A stretch of 64,000 nucleotides of DNA from Euglena gracilis (taxonomy: Eukaryota > Euglenida > Euglenophyceae > Euglenales). Made by a program: the position numbers and the translations under genes. The notes beneath the pieces were generated by a model. That model had not been told where the DNA came from and ran no database searches. It worked only from the letters and a program-made list of their open reading frames with translations. Below are positions 1-8,845 of the stretch, piece after piece (positions within the stretch are counted from its first letter, which is position 1; each line of letters starts with the position of its first letter). Location: contig CP154955.1 of NCBI GenBank assembly GCA_039621445.1, positions 37,427,123 through 37,491,122 of the forward strand, read 5' to 3'.

Positions 1-267
1 CTCGTGGGCTGTTGGAGGCTTATGCACTCACGTTGCCAGACGACGTGAAAAAGGATTACTTCCAGGTGAACCGCACAAGTCAGGATGATTTCTGGAAACG
101 GTGGCGCACATTTTATGACGTGGTGTACCGTCGCGTGTCAGGCCTGAAGCAGTATGTGCCCACGGACAACTCCACTCGCATCGAAACTTTCAACGGCCCC
201 TTCACTCTCTGTATCAAGAAAGCCACTTCCAGACAATTCTGTGTGGGGATGAGACAGGGGTGAGGAT

Positions 268-567
268 CAGGGATGGTCACCTTTTCTTTTCCGGCTGTCT
301 TTATAAAAAAAAATTGATCCAAACTGAATTTTTTTTAACGTGACCCCCCCCCCCTATATGGCACCCCCCAGGGAGCGTTTTGACCCCCCCTGGCGACAAT
401 TAGGGGTGGGTGACAATTAAGGGTGGGGTACTCAATTTACCCTACATGTCCATGGGTCCATGGGCACCCCCACCCCTAATTGTCGCCCCCAAGGGGGGGG
501 GGCGACAATTAGGGGTGGGTGACATATAGGGGGGGGGGGTCACGTTATAAAGAAAATACCATCCCTG
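268..567. mobile_element. hAT-like MITE inserted in the transposase, 8-bp TSD
   Basis: A 300-bp non-autonomous element. Its ends form an imperfect inverted repeat starting CAGGGATGGT (left), with CCATCCCTG at the right end. It is flanked by a perfect 8-bp direct repeat GTGAGGAT at 260-267 and 568-575. Removing the element and one repeat restores the transposase frame through the first catalytic Asp, which is independent proof of insertion. Inside is a second inverted repeat (AACGTGACC + C-run + TATATG at 338-360 against 523-546). CA...TG ends with 8-bp target duplications are the hAT signature. No ORF. Confidence 0.88.
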
Positions 568-1053
568 GTGAGGATGGAAGAGATGCCTGGAACGACGTTA
601 GAGAAGAAAGGTTCAGCCAAAGTCCCACTTCTCACAACGGGGGGGGACAAGGCGATGTTCACGGTGTTTCTCGCAAGCCGCATGGATTTGGATGTGCGTG
701 GCAAAGCGTTGCAGGTGATAACTTGTTCTGTTTTTCCTGGCCCTCACCACTCCCTCTAAGGTGTCCAAGCTGCAACCACACCTGTTGTTCAAGGGTGCAG
801 AGAAGCGCCGTATCTGGTTTGAAGTGAACCAAGCTGCCCAAATCTTGTTGTGCACTGCTTCAACCACTCACAATGGCTGGCAGACAAGATCAACGTTCCA
901 AGAGTGATCAAGCAAGAAACCAAGCTCCTGAAAAGCTGTGTCCTTGTGATTGATCTGTATGCGGCCCATCGGGAATCCGAAGTCCTGGAATATGCCAAAC
1001 AAAATGGCATCCACCTGGTGTTTGTACCTAGTGGATGTACCGGGTTGGTACAG

Positions 1054-1097
1054 GTTTGGCCGCAATACGGAAATCTGTTATACTTCCTGTGTAATAG
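1054..1097 (+). other. 44-nt GT-AG intron in transposase
   Basis: The sequence begins GTTTGG directly after CAG and ends AATAG directly before GTCATGGA. Splicing joins ...LVQ to VMDMFVNSPFK and restores the conserved region around the third catalytic acid. Unspliced, the frame meets a stop. At 44 nt it is very short for a spliceosomal intron but fully consistent with GT-AG. Confidence 0.75.
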
Positions 1098-1182
1098 GTC
1101 ATGGATATGTTTGTAAATTCACCGTTCAAGAGGATTGTGTGGCAAGAACACCTGGCGTGGAGAGCTGAACAGATCAAAGCAG

Positions 1183-1557
1183 GGGGGGTGTCCCCCCCCC
1201 CCCCCCCCCCCACCCCAACCCCCACCCCGCCCGCACCCCCCCCCCCCCCACAACCCAACCGGAGGTCCTGTTTTGGGAAAAAAAATTTTGGGTGGGAGAT
1301 GCCTAAGTTTGGTTAAAATATGGTTGTCTTGCACATTTTTGGCTCCAATAAGGGCAAATGGGTCAAAATTTTGGGTTGGCGATGCCCAATTTGGAACCAA
1401 AATCCTAATTTGATGTGTGGAAATGCCAAATTTTTGGTGGCATCATCCAAATTTTGTGACTTGGCAATTCCTGATTTTGACCTAGAAAAATCGGTTTCCC
1501 CCCCCCCCCCCACCCCCCCCGCCCACCCCCCCCCCCCCCCACCCGACTCACCCCCAG
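1183..1557. other. C-run-bounded insertion, intron-like (possible introner)
   Basis: A 375-bp block beginning with a G run and GTGTCC plus a long C run, and ending C-run + CAG. Deleting 1183-1557 joins the transposase frame exactly (...EQIKAG to TPGVKPSREQ). The exon-side context is AG|G at both ends, as for introns that insert at AG sites. The nearest GT donor (1188) is six G out of frame, so either a non-canonical GG-AG intron or a canonical donor later displaced by G-run expansion is possible. The interior is made of related sentences such as AAATTTTGGGTTGG. No terminal inverted repeats seen. Confidence 0.5.
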
Positions 1558-1690
1558 GAACTCCTGGAGTGAAGCCAAGTCGAGAACAAGTAATGCGTTG
1601 GGTTGTGACAGCTTGGGATGCCATGTCTTCGAATCACTCATGGGACATTTCATTGGGTTGTGACGTGCTGTTTCTTTCCAAAACTTCTAA

Positions 1691-2358
1691 AAGTAGAGTT
1701 TGTTCCGACAGCCATCCACTGCCCAAAGTGTGGCATCTGGCTCCACCTCAGCTGCATGTCCACCAACAGTCGTGGTAACTGCAACTTTTGCCCTTAATCT
1801 GGCCACTGACCCCTTCTCACACCGCTCCTTGCAACATGAGCTGCACTGAGTGAAGTGAGATGTCCTGATTTCCCCTGCGTCGCATTCGGTGAAGGCTCCC
1901 TTATGGCAAAAAAAATAACCCCCCCCTAGATGACCCCCCAGGGGGGTCATCTGGGGCGGGGGGCATTTAGGGGGGGGGTACCACCTTGCTGATGAACGTT
2001 CACAGACATGAACACCAACAAAACACCAATCTGACACAAACTAGCCAAAAGAACACATAAAATTGAAGGACCTCAAGCCACAAGGACCTCAAGCCACAAA
2101 CCCCCCTGAAGGGCATCAAAATGAAGTTCAAACACAACCTGCACATCAACCCCATGCTGGAGAACAACCTTCCAATCCACATCATTGTCGCCGTCACATT
2201 CATGCGTCCGATACCTTTGTTCATACTGTCTACATGAACTAAACCCCCCCCCCTGACAGTGGTGCTGCGGTCCAAATAGTGCTGGACCCCCGGCCGGATG
2301 AAGCGAGCGGCCAACAGTGCTGCACCCCCCCCCAAAACATAGCAATGTGAACTGTATA
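1691..2358. other. no gene seen; degenerate repeats
   Basis: No convincing ORF. It contains a compact C/G-run hairpin (1917-1980), a 16-bp tandem duplication near 2068-2099 (unit aggacctcaagccaca), and C-run tracts around 2247 and 2325. Long frames here are low-complexity Gly/Pro readings of homopolymers. Confidence 0.6.
1917..1980. repeat. 64-bp C/G-run hairpin
   Basis: A near-palindrome: C run + TAGATGACCCCCC, then GGGGGGTCATCT and G run + TA. It resembles the inner hairpin of the 268-567 element, so it may be a minimal MITE or its footprint. Confidence 0.6.
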
Positions 2359-3322
2359 GGGGGTGCTACCCCCGTGACCCCCCTCGTGACCCCCCCCCGT
2401 ACCGGCCCGTGACCCGAGATTTTCGATTTTCATACAATGCATCAACCTTCATCACTTCAGCCTTTCTTTTCATTCATCATTTCAGCCTGCTTTTTGATGT
2501 AGGTGGTGTTTTTGGTTGCTTTTCATCAATTTTCTTGTTCAAACCATCGAAAATTTGCCTTGACGTGGTCTAAAAATAGAAAGAAATGCCAAGATTTGAG
2601 GAGAAAAAATTTTCGACCCAGACAATGGCGCTTCTTTGCCGTATGAACAGGACCGGCTCATTGCGGGAAAAAAAAATTGGTGATGGACTTTTTGGTGGTT
2701 GCTAGCAACTAGTCGCTAGCGACCAAGTCTACTGACCATTGGTGGTCGGGCCGACCACCAACTTTACGTTTACCCTCCCTCTAAAAAATTTTTAAGCCCC
2801 CCTCCAAAAAATTTTACCAAAACCTCCATTCGGGGTTTAATTTTCGGGGTTAATTTGCAATGTGTGGAAGGCAAGGATGGCCGAATTGCGCTCCCTATGG
2901 CCTCCTCCGGGGGGGCTGCTGCCCTCCCCGGTCCCCTGTCCAAAATAACACAATCCCCTTGTGTGTGCAAGGCAAGGATGGCCGAGTCGCGCTCCATAGT
3001 CTTATGTGTGCAATGGCTATGGTTTCACAGAACAGGCGCAATGAGAATTACTCAATCTTTTTTTGTAAATTGGCCCCTAAATGGAGGGTTTGGAAGGCAT
3101 TTGGGTGGGTTTTGAGTCACTTTCCTCCAAATTTGAATGATTTTTTTTTCGAGGGGGGGCTTAAAAAATTTTGGGGGGGGTGGACTTAAAATTCGAGGTC
3201 GGAGCACTAGTCACTCCGGCCACCAATGGTCACTGGCGACTAGTCGCTAGCGACCACCAAAAAAGTCCATCACCAATTTCTCGCTCGGGGCCAATTTGAC
3301 CCAAAATATTGGCAAAAGGGGA
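2359..3322. repeat. interspersed repeat R1, copy 1
   Basis: A ~960-bp sequence nearly identical to 15106-16111. Both copies start at a small hairpin (GGGGGTGCTACCCCC) followed by GTGACCCCC tracts and share the sentence ttcatcacttcagc. Copy 1 continues into 147 bp (about 3323-3468) that copy 2 lacks; the homology resumes at CGTCCAACGCAC (3469), so the repeat is longer than this core. No coding frame stands out. Confidence 0.85.
2674..3279. mobile_element. TIR element within R1, copy 1
   Basis: A ~606-bp element with long terminal inverted repeats beginning ATTGGTGATGGACTTTTT and continuing GGTGG..GCTAGC.ACTAGTCGC; the right end is the reverse complement. The inside holds C/G-run tracts and two copies of the sentence AAGGCAAGGATGGCCGA. 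No transposase and no clear target duplication. Non-autonomous. Confidence 0.8.
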
Positions 3323-3345
3323 GATTGCGCAAGTAGGAAAGAATT

Positions 3346-4152
3346 TCATCGCAAAAAGGGGGAGGGGAAACGTGAAATTTTTGTGGAAGAAAGCTCCCCC
3401 AAAAACAGAAAATAATTGTCCTCACCCCACCTTCCATTTGGACAACCAAACCCCTTTTTGGCACCCAACGTCCAACGCACCTTCACACCCAAAAATGGCC
3501 AAAAATCTTGTCTCCTGAAAAAAAGTGATGGTTGGGAAAACTGCAAAAGTGCCACCGGCTCTTGGGCTGGTGTTGAAAAAACTGGTTGAGCTGTAGGCAA
3601 AGGCAATGCAAAAGCGGGTAATGATGGCAGATTCCCTAAATTTTGCACCCATGAAAAGTCTGGGAGAGGCAACTCAGGCAGTCCAAAACCGTACCCCATA
3701 TTTTGCAAAGGCAAAACCCCTGAAAAAGGCTCTGGAAAACACGGTTGGTTGGAAATGACAACCTGGCCATCCCCACCCTGAAATTCCAACTTTTTTGATG
3801 CCTTCCGTACAAGTTCTCTTACCCAACCTTTGCTCCAAATGGCGTCACAAAATGCAAATGGCGTCACAAGGGTCCTTTTGCAATTTCATTGCCACCTTTG
3901 GCCAGAATGTCCAGGGGGGTTCAACCAAACCGTGCCCCCCCCTCCCCATGGTACCGCCAAAGCATTTTCCTTCTCGGTCAAATATGATGTGCACTGAGAA
4001 TTTTGGGTAGAAGCAAAACAATCCACCTCGGCCCTCCTTTGAAAATTCTCCTCAATCATATTTACAAATGAATTCCGAACAGCATAATCTTCACGCTTAA
4101 AGGAAAATCTTTTCTCCTTAAAATCAAGGGCCGAAAGAAGGTACTCGACCAA
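3346..4152 (-). pseudogene. Dam-like methyltransferase module of a retroelement, broken
   Basis: Seen at the start: EVDCFASTQNSQCTSY, then after ~30 residues VWLNPPG; after a frameshift in the C/G run near 3937-3946 the alternative frame continues as a W-N-P-P-W type segment and K-L-Q-K-D. This vD.fAs..N....y...W.NPPw pattern is that of Dam-like N6-adenine methyltransferases as found beside RT in DIRS-like and other algal retroelements. Downstream (3346-3867) is a Pro/Leu-rich frame without a recognised domain. Directly downstream of the C5-methyltransferase-like frame on the same strand, so probably one polyprotein. Activity is not expected given the frameshift. Confidence 0.55.
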
Positions 4153-4607
4153 TTTTCAGGTACCCTCCATTTTTGTTGAGTGCTCACCCTCATTCCGTTT
4201 CCTCCCAATTGTTCTTTGTGAACCAAACCACCCCCCTCACTCACAATCAAATGGGGGCAGGTTTTCCCATCACAAAGTTTGTCCTTCAAACTCAACAGAT
4301 TTTCACTCCCCCAAATGCGGGTGGGCTTTTGATATCCCCAATCTGAAAATTGACAATAATGCACATCGATGAAATTCAGCATCTGTCCCATATTTGTGGG
4401 GGCCCAGAGTCCAGCCAAACCGGTTTCGGGTCCCAACTCCCTGTGCCCCGAAACTCCAATCGTCAGATTTGCCATCTGAGATTGGGCCAATGGCTGATCA
4501 TCAAAGAAAACATTCTGAGCTGGCATTTCCAACCCAAAATTTCCGGCTGAAGGCTGGAGGAAAAACCTCTGCTTACCATGTTTCACACCCGTGCTGCCAT
4601 GTCCCAC
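4062..4607 (-). pseudogene. C5-cytosine-methyltransferase-like fragment of a retroelement
   Basis: A 181-codon frame. Residues 61-99 read ETGLAGLW...VHYCQFSDWGYQKPTRIW, then C112, GKTCPH (114-119), GGGLVH, QLGG and QQKWRVP (144-150). The block [ENP]..G..., YC.F...Y.KPTRIW, C....C, H..LGG, Q.WRVP is collinear with residues 183-272 of the complete methyltransferase at 57,075-58,052, so both belong to one family. The N-terminal motifs (AdoMet-binding and catalytic PPC) are not seen upstream, where a MITE has inserted (4871-5402). Read as a truncated, decayed retroelement-borne methyltransferase. The frame overlaps the Dam-like frame by 91 nt, which suggests a frameshift between two parts of one ORF. 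Confidence 0.6.
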
Positions 4608-4870
4608 GGCAGTGCTAGGGTGAAGCGGAAACCCCCGCCCCGGGCCAGTTTCCGGCGAGGATCGTTTTTTGGCTCCTCAAGCCGACTTGTGTCGGAAATT
4701 TTTTCCCATTCTGGCCCCCCCCTATTGCCGAAACTGGGCCATCATTTCAAGGAGAAACTTCCCAGTGGACCCTCCCCAACTCCTGAGGGGGGTGTCACTG
4801 GGATCTCCAAGGGGGGTGCCTTTGGGGTTTCAACCCCTCCCTGCTCAGCTGAACCAGTGAGAGCCAACAC
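4608..4870. other. no recognised feature
   Basis: G/C-run-bearing sequence between the methyltransferase-like frame and the MITE. The minus strand has several short Gly/Pro-rich frames but no motif; presumably the decayed upstream part of the same element. Confidence 0.4.
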
Positions 4871-5402
4871 CAGGGTTGAAGTTTTTTTTGTTTTGTTTAA
4901 AAAAACAAAAAAAAACATGTTTTTTTAAAAAAAACACAAAAAAAACATGTTTTTTTGAAATAGCAAAAATTGACCTTTTTCCTTGCGAAACCGCCATTTT
5001 TTTGAGGAAATTTTTTCGGATGTGGTTCGGGTCACGGGGGGTGGTCACGGGGGGGGGGGTCATGGGGGAACACCACATTTTCGGTGGGCAAATTAGGAAT
5101 CACCGAAAACGAATTTTGGGGGGGGAAATCCTTTTTGGTTCCAAATTAGGAATCCCCTAACCTAAAATTAGTGTTTTGACACCAAATTAGGCATCACCAA
5201 TTTAAATTTTGCAAAATTTATGCCTCAAAATCTGGAATCTACCTGAATATTTTGTCAAATTAGGCATCACCAGCCAAGTTTTTTTCAAAAAAAATTGCAA
5301 AAAATTTTCCCCAAACCCTCCATGACGTTTTTTTTTGTTTTTTTTAAAAAACATATTTTTTTTAAAAAAAATGTTTTTTTTTGTTTCAAGCCGTCAACCT
5401 TG
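4871..5402. mobile_element. hAT-like MITE family M1, copy 1, 8-bp TSD
   Basis: A 532-bp element with ends CAGGGTTGA...GTCAACCTTG and a perfect 8-bp direct repeat GCCAACAC at 4863-4870 and 5403-5410. It has subterminal blocks of T-runs and A-runs around 'aaaacatg' and shares the sentence caaaaattgacctttttcct with 8846-9235. The central part (about 5015-5330) contains G-run tracts and an 'aaattaggaatc' repeat absent from the second copy, so it carries a nested insertion. No ORF of note. Confidence 0.88.
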
Positions 5403-5637
5403 GCCAACACCCCCCTGGGTGTCATTTCTCACAGTTTCTGGGTCGAAAAGGGGGTTTTGGGGTAAGATTTAGCCTGTGGTTGCCTGAGTTTGGGAGCCCC
5501 ACCCCCCTGCCCCTTTTCCCACAGATGGAGGGGTTGGGGATGCAAACCTCCACCTCTTCTTGGCTTGATTGTTTGTTCTCAATTGGACTTTCCATTTGCA
5601 AATGCAATTCCAACACTTGAATTCACAATGATAATTG

Positions 5638-5829
5638 TTTGAAACCGTGTTTGGGCCGATTTCGAGACTTTAAAAGTCTTAAATCTTCGCCCAAAACACG
5701 GTTTCAAACAAGAACAGTGTTTTGGGCCAAGGTTTTAGGGGGGCCCAGGGGCGACCACGGCGCCTTCGGCGCCGCGGTCCCCGCCCCTGGGCTCCCCCTA
5801 ACTCTTGGCCCAAACACAGTTCTTGACAC
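5638..5829. repeat. two adjacent hairpins
   Basis: 5638-5709 is an inverted repeat (GTTTGAAACCGTGTTT ... AAACACGGTTTCAAAC). 5706-5829 is a second, ~120-bp inverted repeat (CAAGAACAGTGTTTTGGGCC against GGCCCAAACACAGTTCTTG) whose core at 5755-5780 is a GGCGCC-TTC-GGCGCC stem with a three-base loop. Likely tiny foldback elements nested side by side. Confidence 0.75.
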
Positions 5830-6030
5830 AGTAATTGCAGCAATTGACAATTGACAAAGGAAAATAGAGGAAAACCCTGTGAGAGAAAATATGATTTTGA
5901 TGCCCTTGATGGGCAGTTAAATTTAGGATTGAGTGCGCTGATTCCTAAGCGCTCTCAAAACCCAAATCCTAGCCCATTGCATCAAAATGAACCAACCCAA
6001 GTCAAAATCAAGGTTTCCCCCCCTTGATTT

Positions 6031-6573
6031 TCATAAATTATGCTGAATTCCATCATTATTGAGCTTTGCAAACCCCTGCAAAAACTCCAGGAACTCAGGC
6101 GCCAATCTCAGAAACATCTGTTCCAAGCGCTTGCAAGCGCTCTCACCTTGGACTTTTGTTGAGCCAACACTGGGAGGACCAAACCCAGAACCTAGGACAT
6201 TTGCTGAGCCAACACTGGGAGAGCCAAAACCAGCATTTGTGCAATCAAAATTGTGGCTACCAGAACCATTTGCTGCAGAACTCCTTTGTCCAAAATTCAA
6301 AATCTGTCCAACATTCCTGGATTGAATTTTTTTCCAATGAACCACACCCCAGACAAAGGCACAACAGTGGCAGGAGAATCCACAGGGACATTGTGACCAG
6401 TTTGCTGGGGGTGCTGTGTGCCACATTGGGGGGGCCATATCCCAGCAAATCAGGTACATGGGGCGGGCACATTTTGGGTGGAAGAGGGGGTGATTGGGCT
6501 CACAGGGGGGGGGGGAGAACACATTGAACCAGAGATGGGGGCAAATTGGGGGGAGAGGGGACAAAGGGAGCAA
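6031..6573 (-). pseudogene. unknown ORF, possibly Gag-like part of the 3-7 kb element
   Basis: A 180-codon minus frame. The last ~45 residues (ESACKRLEQMFLRLAPEF and on) look like real protein with helical character. The middle has an imperfect repeat (GFGSPSVGS / GFGPPSVGS). The first ~90 residues are Pro/Cys-rich translation of G/C runs and doubtful. Same strand as, and upstream of, the methyltransferase-like frames, so it may be the 5' coding part of that element. No domain recognised. Confidence 0.35.
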
Positions 6574-6602
6574 CGTGCCAACCAGCCGAAGTTGGGATCT
6601 GG

Positions 6603-6872
6603 TCAGTAGAGGGCTGCGGCAAGGGGGGGGGCAGTCGCTGTTAAATGCTTCAGCTGTTTTCGTAGTGCATCTTCTTCTGCCTTCTGTTTCCTTTCTTGTA
6701 CCTTGATTCTGGCTTCTAATTGTTTCAGCTCCATGTATAAATTGAAGATTGTTCGATGTCGCTTGTCAGGCCACTTGCTTTTTCCCTTCAGCACTGCTCT
6801 GGACTGCTCCTCTGGCTGCCTTGGAGGGGGTGCCCTCCAAGGCACCCCCTTGGAGGGTGCCTTGGAGGGCAC
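6603..6872 (-). CDS. short charged coiled-coil ORF, unknown
   Basis: An 89-codon minus frame. Residues ~33-78 (KWPDKRHRTIFNLYMELKQL, then EARIKVQERKQKAEEDALRK) are strongly charged with heptad-like leucines, i.e. a probable coiled coil; the first 30 residues translate the CCTTGGAGGG palindrome array at 6819-6893. It could be the N-terminal Gag part of the minus-strand element downstream. No named family. Confidence 0.4.
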   Translation of the reverse strand: MPSKAPSKGVPWRAPPPRQPEEQSRAVLKGKSKWPDKRHRTIFNLYMELKQLEARIKVQERKQKAEEDALRKQLKHLTATAPPLAAALY

Positions 6873-6893
6873 CCTCCAAGGTGCCCTCCAAGG
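6819..6893. repeat. palindromic CCTTGGAGGG array
   Basis: 75 bp made almost only of alternating CCTTGGAGGG and CCCTCCAAGG units, giving several alternative hairpins and a possible cruciform. Confidence 0.85.
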
Positions 6894-7199
6894 TCATCAA
6901 CAGTAATATCTTCAGACCCCACCAGGGGCTTTGCATTGTCCGACATGACATGCATACGAAAAAATATAGACACCCAGAAAGTGCAAAAACTTCGCGAAGC
7001 CTGGCACTCTCTACCAGATCCTGTACCAACGTCTTCTTTGAAGGGAAATCAGCCTGAAAGGCTTCTATCCATTACTATACATTGTTTTTGAATGCAAACA
7101 CCCATTGGTTACCAGATCGTCTAACTAGATTATGAACGGACAAAAGTAGGAAGTGATCATAACGAAAGATGGGGGGATATGTTTCAGAAGGTTTGAGTG

Positions 7200-7615
7200 G
7201 TGATGGGTCCAACGAATTTTGAAAAATCCAGGGGGGCCAAAATTTCCCAACTGTAATTAACATTTCCCAACAATTTTGAAAAATTCCCGGGGGTGTCCAG
7301 CCAAAATTTCCAAATCGTACTTCTGAAAAACCCTAGGGTGGGTTCCAGCCAATTTTTTTTTCAACCGTGTTTGTGAAGAAACCCAGCCAAAATTTCTGAA
7401 CCGGAATTCTAAAAAAGGGGATCAAATCCCAAACCATAATCCTGGAAAAAAAAACCAACGGGGTCCAACTGAAAATTTGGCATTGCAAATCTGAAAAAAT
7501 CTGGGGGGGGTCCAGCCAAAATTTCCCAACCGTGATTCTGAAAAAACCTAGGGGTGGTCCAACCAAATTTTTTTTCCAAATCGTAATTCTGAAAAAAAAA
7601 CCTTTCGATTGATGG
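7200..7615. repeat. degenerate ~60-bp tandem repeat
   Basis: Six to seven diverged units built on 'ggtccagccaaaatttccca' followed by 'accgtaattctgaaaaa'. The same units reappear in opposite orientation at about 7938-8020, flanking the palindromic module at 7735-7882. This looks like subterminal repeats of a foldback element. Confidence 0.7.
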
Positions 7616-8161
7616 GTAACCTGGCATCAGACGGATGAAAACTTCAATCGGCCGATCGACATGGCCATGAGCCCAAAGGATCCCAAAAATGCCCAAAAAT
7701 GTTCAGAAACTGGGTATTTAGGGCGAAATTGCTTTTATTCCTTGAACGCCGGTTCGGGCGTGAAGCCAGAGCCCCTAATCCACGGTTTCAACAACTGTGC
7801 CGCCCGAACCGGCGTTCTGGAACACGGCTTCACGCCCGAACCGGCGTTCGTGACACAGTTTTCGTATCAGAATGTGATGTTCTTCATTGTTTTTCAACAT
7901 GCGCGAGGATGCCCGAACTATCGCAAAAAGTTTCACCTCCCCTGGGTTTTTCAGAATTATGGTTAGAAAATTTTAGCTGGACCCCTTGGGTTTTTTCAGA
8001 ATTACGATTTTTGGACCCTTTTCGCAAATTCCAAAATCCACTGTTCACCTGCCATGTTGCCGCTTGATCGATAACCCTTCTCAAGGGTTTTAGAACGCCG
8101 GTTCGGGCGTGAAGCCAGAGCCCCAATACACGGTTTCAACATCACAATTGGCCATTAAAGC
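7616..8161. repeat. AACGCCGGTTCGGGCGTG modules between inverted arms
   Basis: Copies of the module ACGCCGGTTCGGGCGTGAAG occur at 7745-7765 (plus), twice reversed within 7803-7850, and at 8094-8115 (plus), each followed by a 'ccacggtttcaac'-type sentence. The reverse complement of about 7808-7880 matches 14352-14418. No protein-coding signal. Confidence 0.7.
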
Positions 8162-8548
8162 AGTGGCAAACGGTAGACTGGGGGGGGGGTCCTGGGTGGT
8201 CGGCTGACTAGTCGGCTGACCACCCAATTGGTCGGCCGACTAGGCCTGGTCGGCAGCTAGTCGGCAAGACAGGGGGGGGGGGTCCTGGGTGATCGGCCGA
8301 CTAGTCGGCCAACCACCCACTCTAATGTAGTTACGGGCCAGTTTCGCCGACTTTTAAGCCCCCCCCTGAGAAAAAATTTTGTCCAAATCACCCCAAAACC
8401 AGTCAAAGCCCACCCAAATGGCTCCAGAACCCCCAATCGGGGGTGAATATGCAAAAAAATTGGGGGGAAATGTCCATTTTGGGCCACTTTTGGCAAAAGA
8501 ACACCTCTCTCCGTTGTATATAAGTCAATATTAGTCAAATTTTGCACA

Positions 8549-8829
8549 AAAGGACTTAGCCCTCCAAGTATATTGCCAACATAGAAGGGATTTTGTTATT
8601 TGAGGGGGGGGGGCGGGGGGGGGCGGGAGCCCCCCCCCCCGCCTATTGCAAAGTGAGCGACAAAAACGACTTAGCCACAGAGTATTTTAGCAAAAAAAAA
8701 GGGATTTTGTTATTGGAGGGGGGGGTGCGGGGGGGGCAGAGCCCCCCCCCGCCTATGCCAAAGTGAACCACAAAAACGACTTAGCCCCCGAGTATGTTGC
8801 CAACATAGAAGGGATTTTATTATCTGGGC
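8549..8829. repeat. ~115-bp tandem repeat with G8/C9 hairpins
   Basis: Two full units and part of a third, each with 'acttagcc', 'gggattttgttatt', a G-run/C-run hairpin, 'cgcctat' and 'caaaaacgac'. Lies inside the foldback element. Confidence 0.75.
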
Positions 8830-8845
8830 TCGGGTGGGGTTGAGG

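Larger units (their letters stand above)
12..1690 (+). pseudogene. pogo/Tigger-like DDE transposase, broken
   Basis: A transposase of the DDE_1 (pogo/Tigger/jerky) type, which cuts and pastes DNA with an Asp-Asp-Glu/Asp active site. Seen: the first block is CGDETGVRMEEMPG followed by TTLEKKG and a beta-strand stretch (about 240-710, across the insertion at 268-567); the second Asp block is CVLVIDLYAAHRES (about 940-985), followed by FVPSGCTGLVQ; the third is VMDMFVNSPFKR, visible only when a 44-nt intron (1054-1097) is removed; the tail SREQVMRWVVTAWDAM (about 1580-1625) matches the conserved WV..AW region. A frameshift lies near 190-235, before DET. The gene is also split by a 375-bp C-run insertion at 1183-1557. 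The N-terminal DNA-binding half lies off the left edge. Dead as it stands; the family call rests on the order and spacing of motifs. Confidence 0.82.

Noticed and set aside
1028-1653. Gly-rich and Pro-rich frames around 1.1-1.6 kb
   Set aside because: They translate homopolymer C/G runs of the insertion at 1183-1557.
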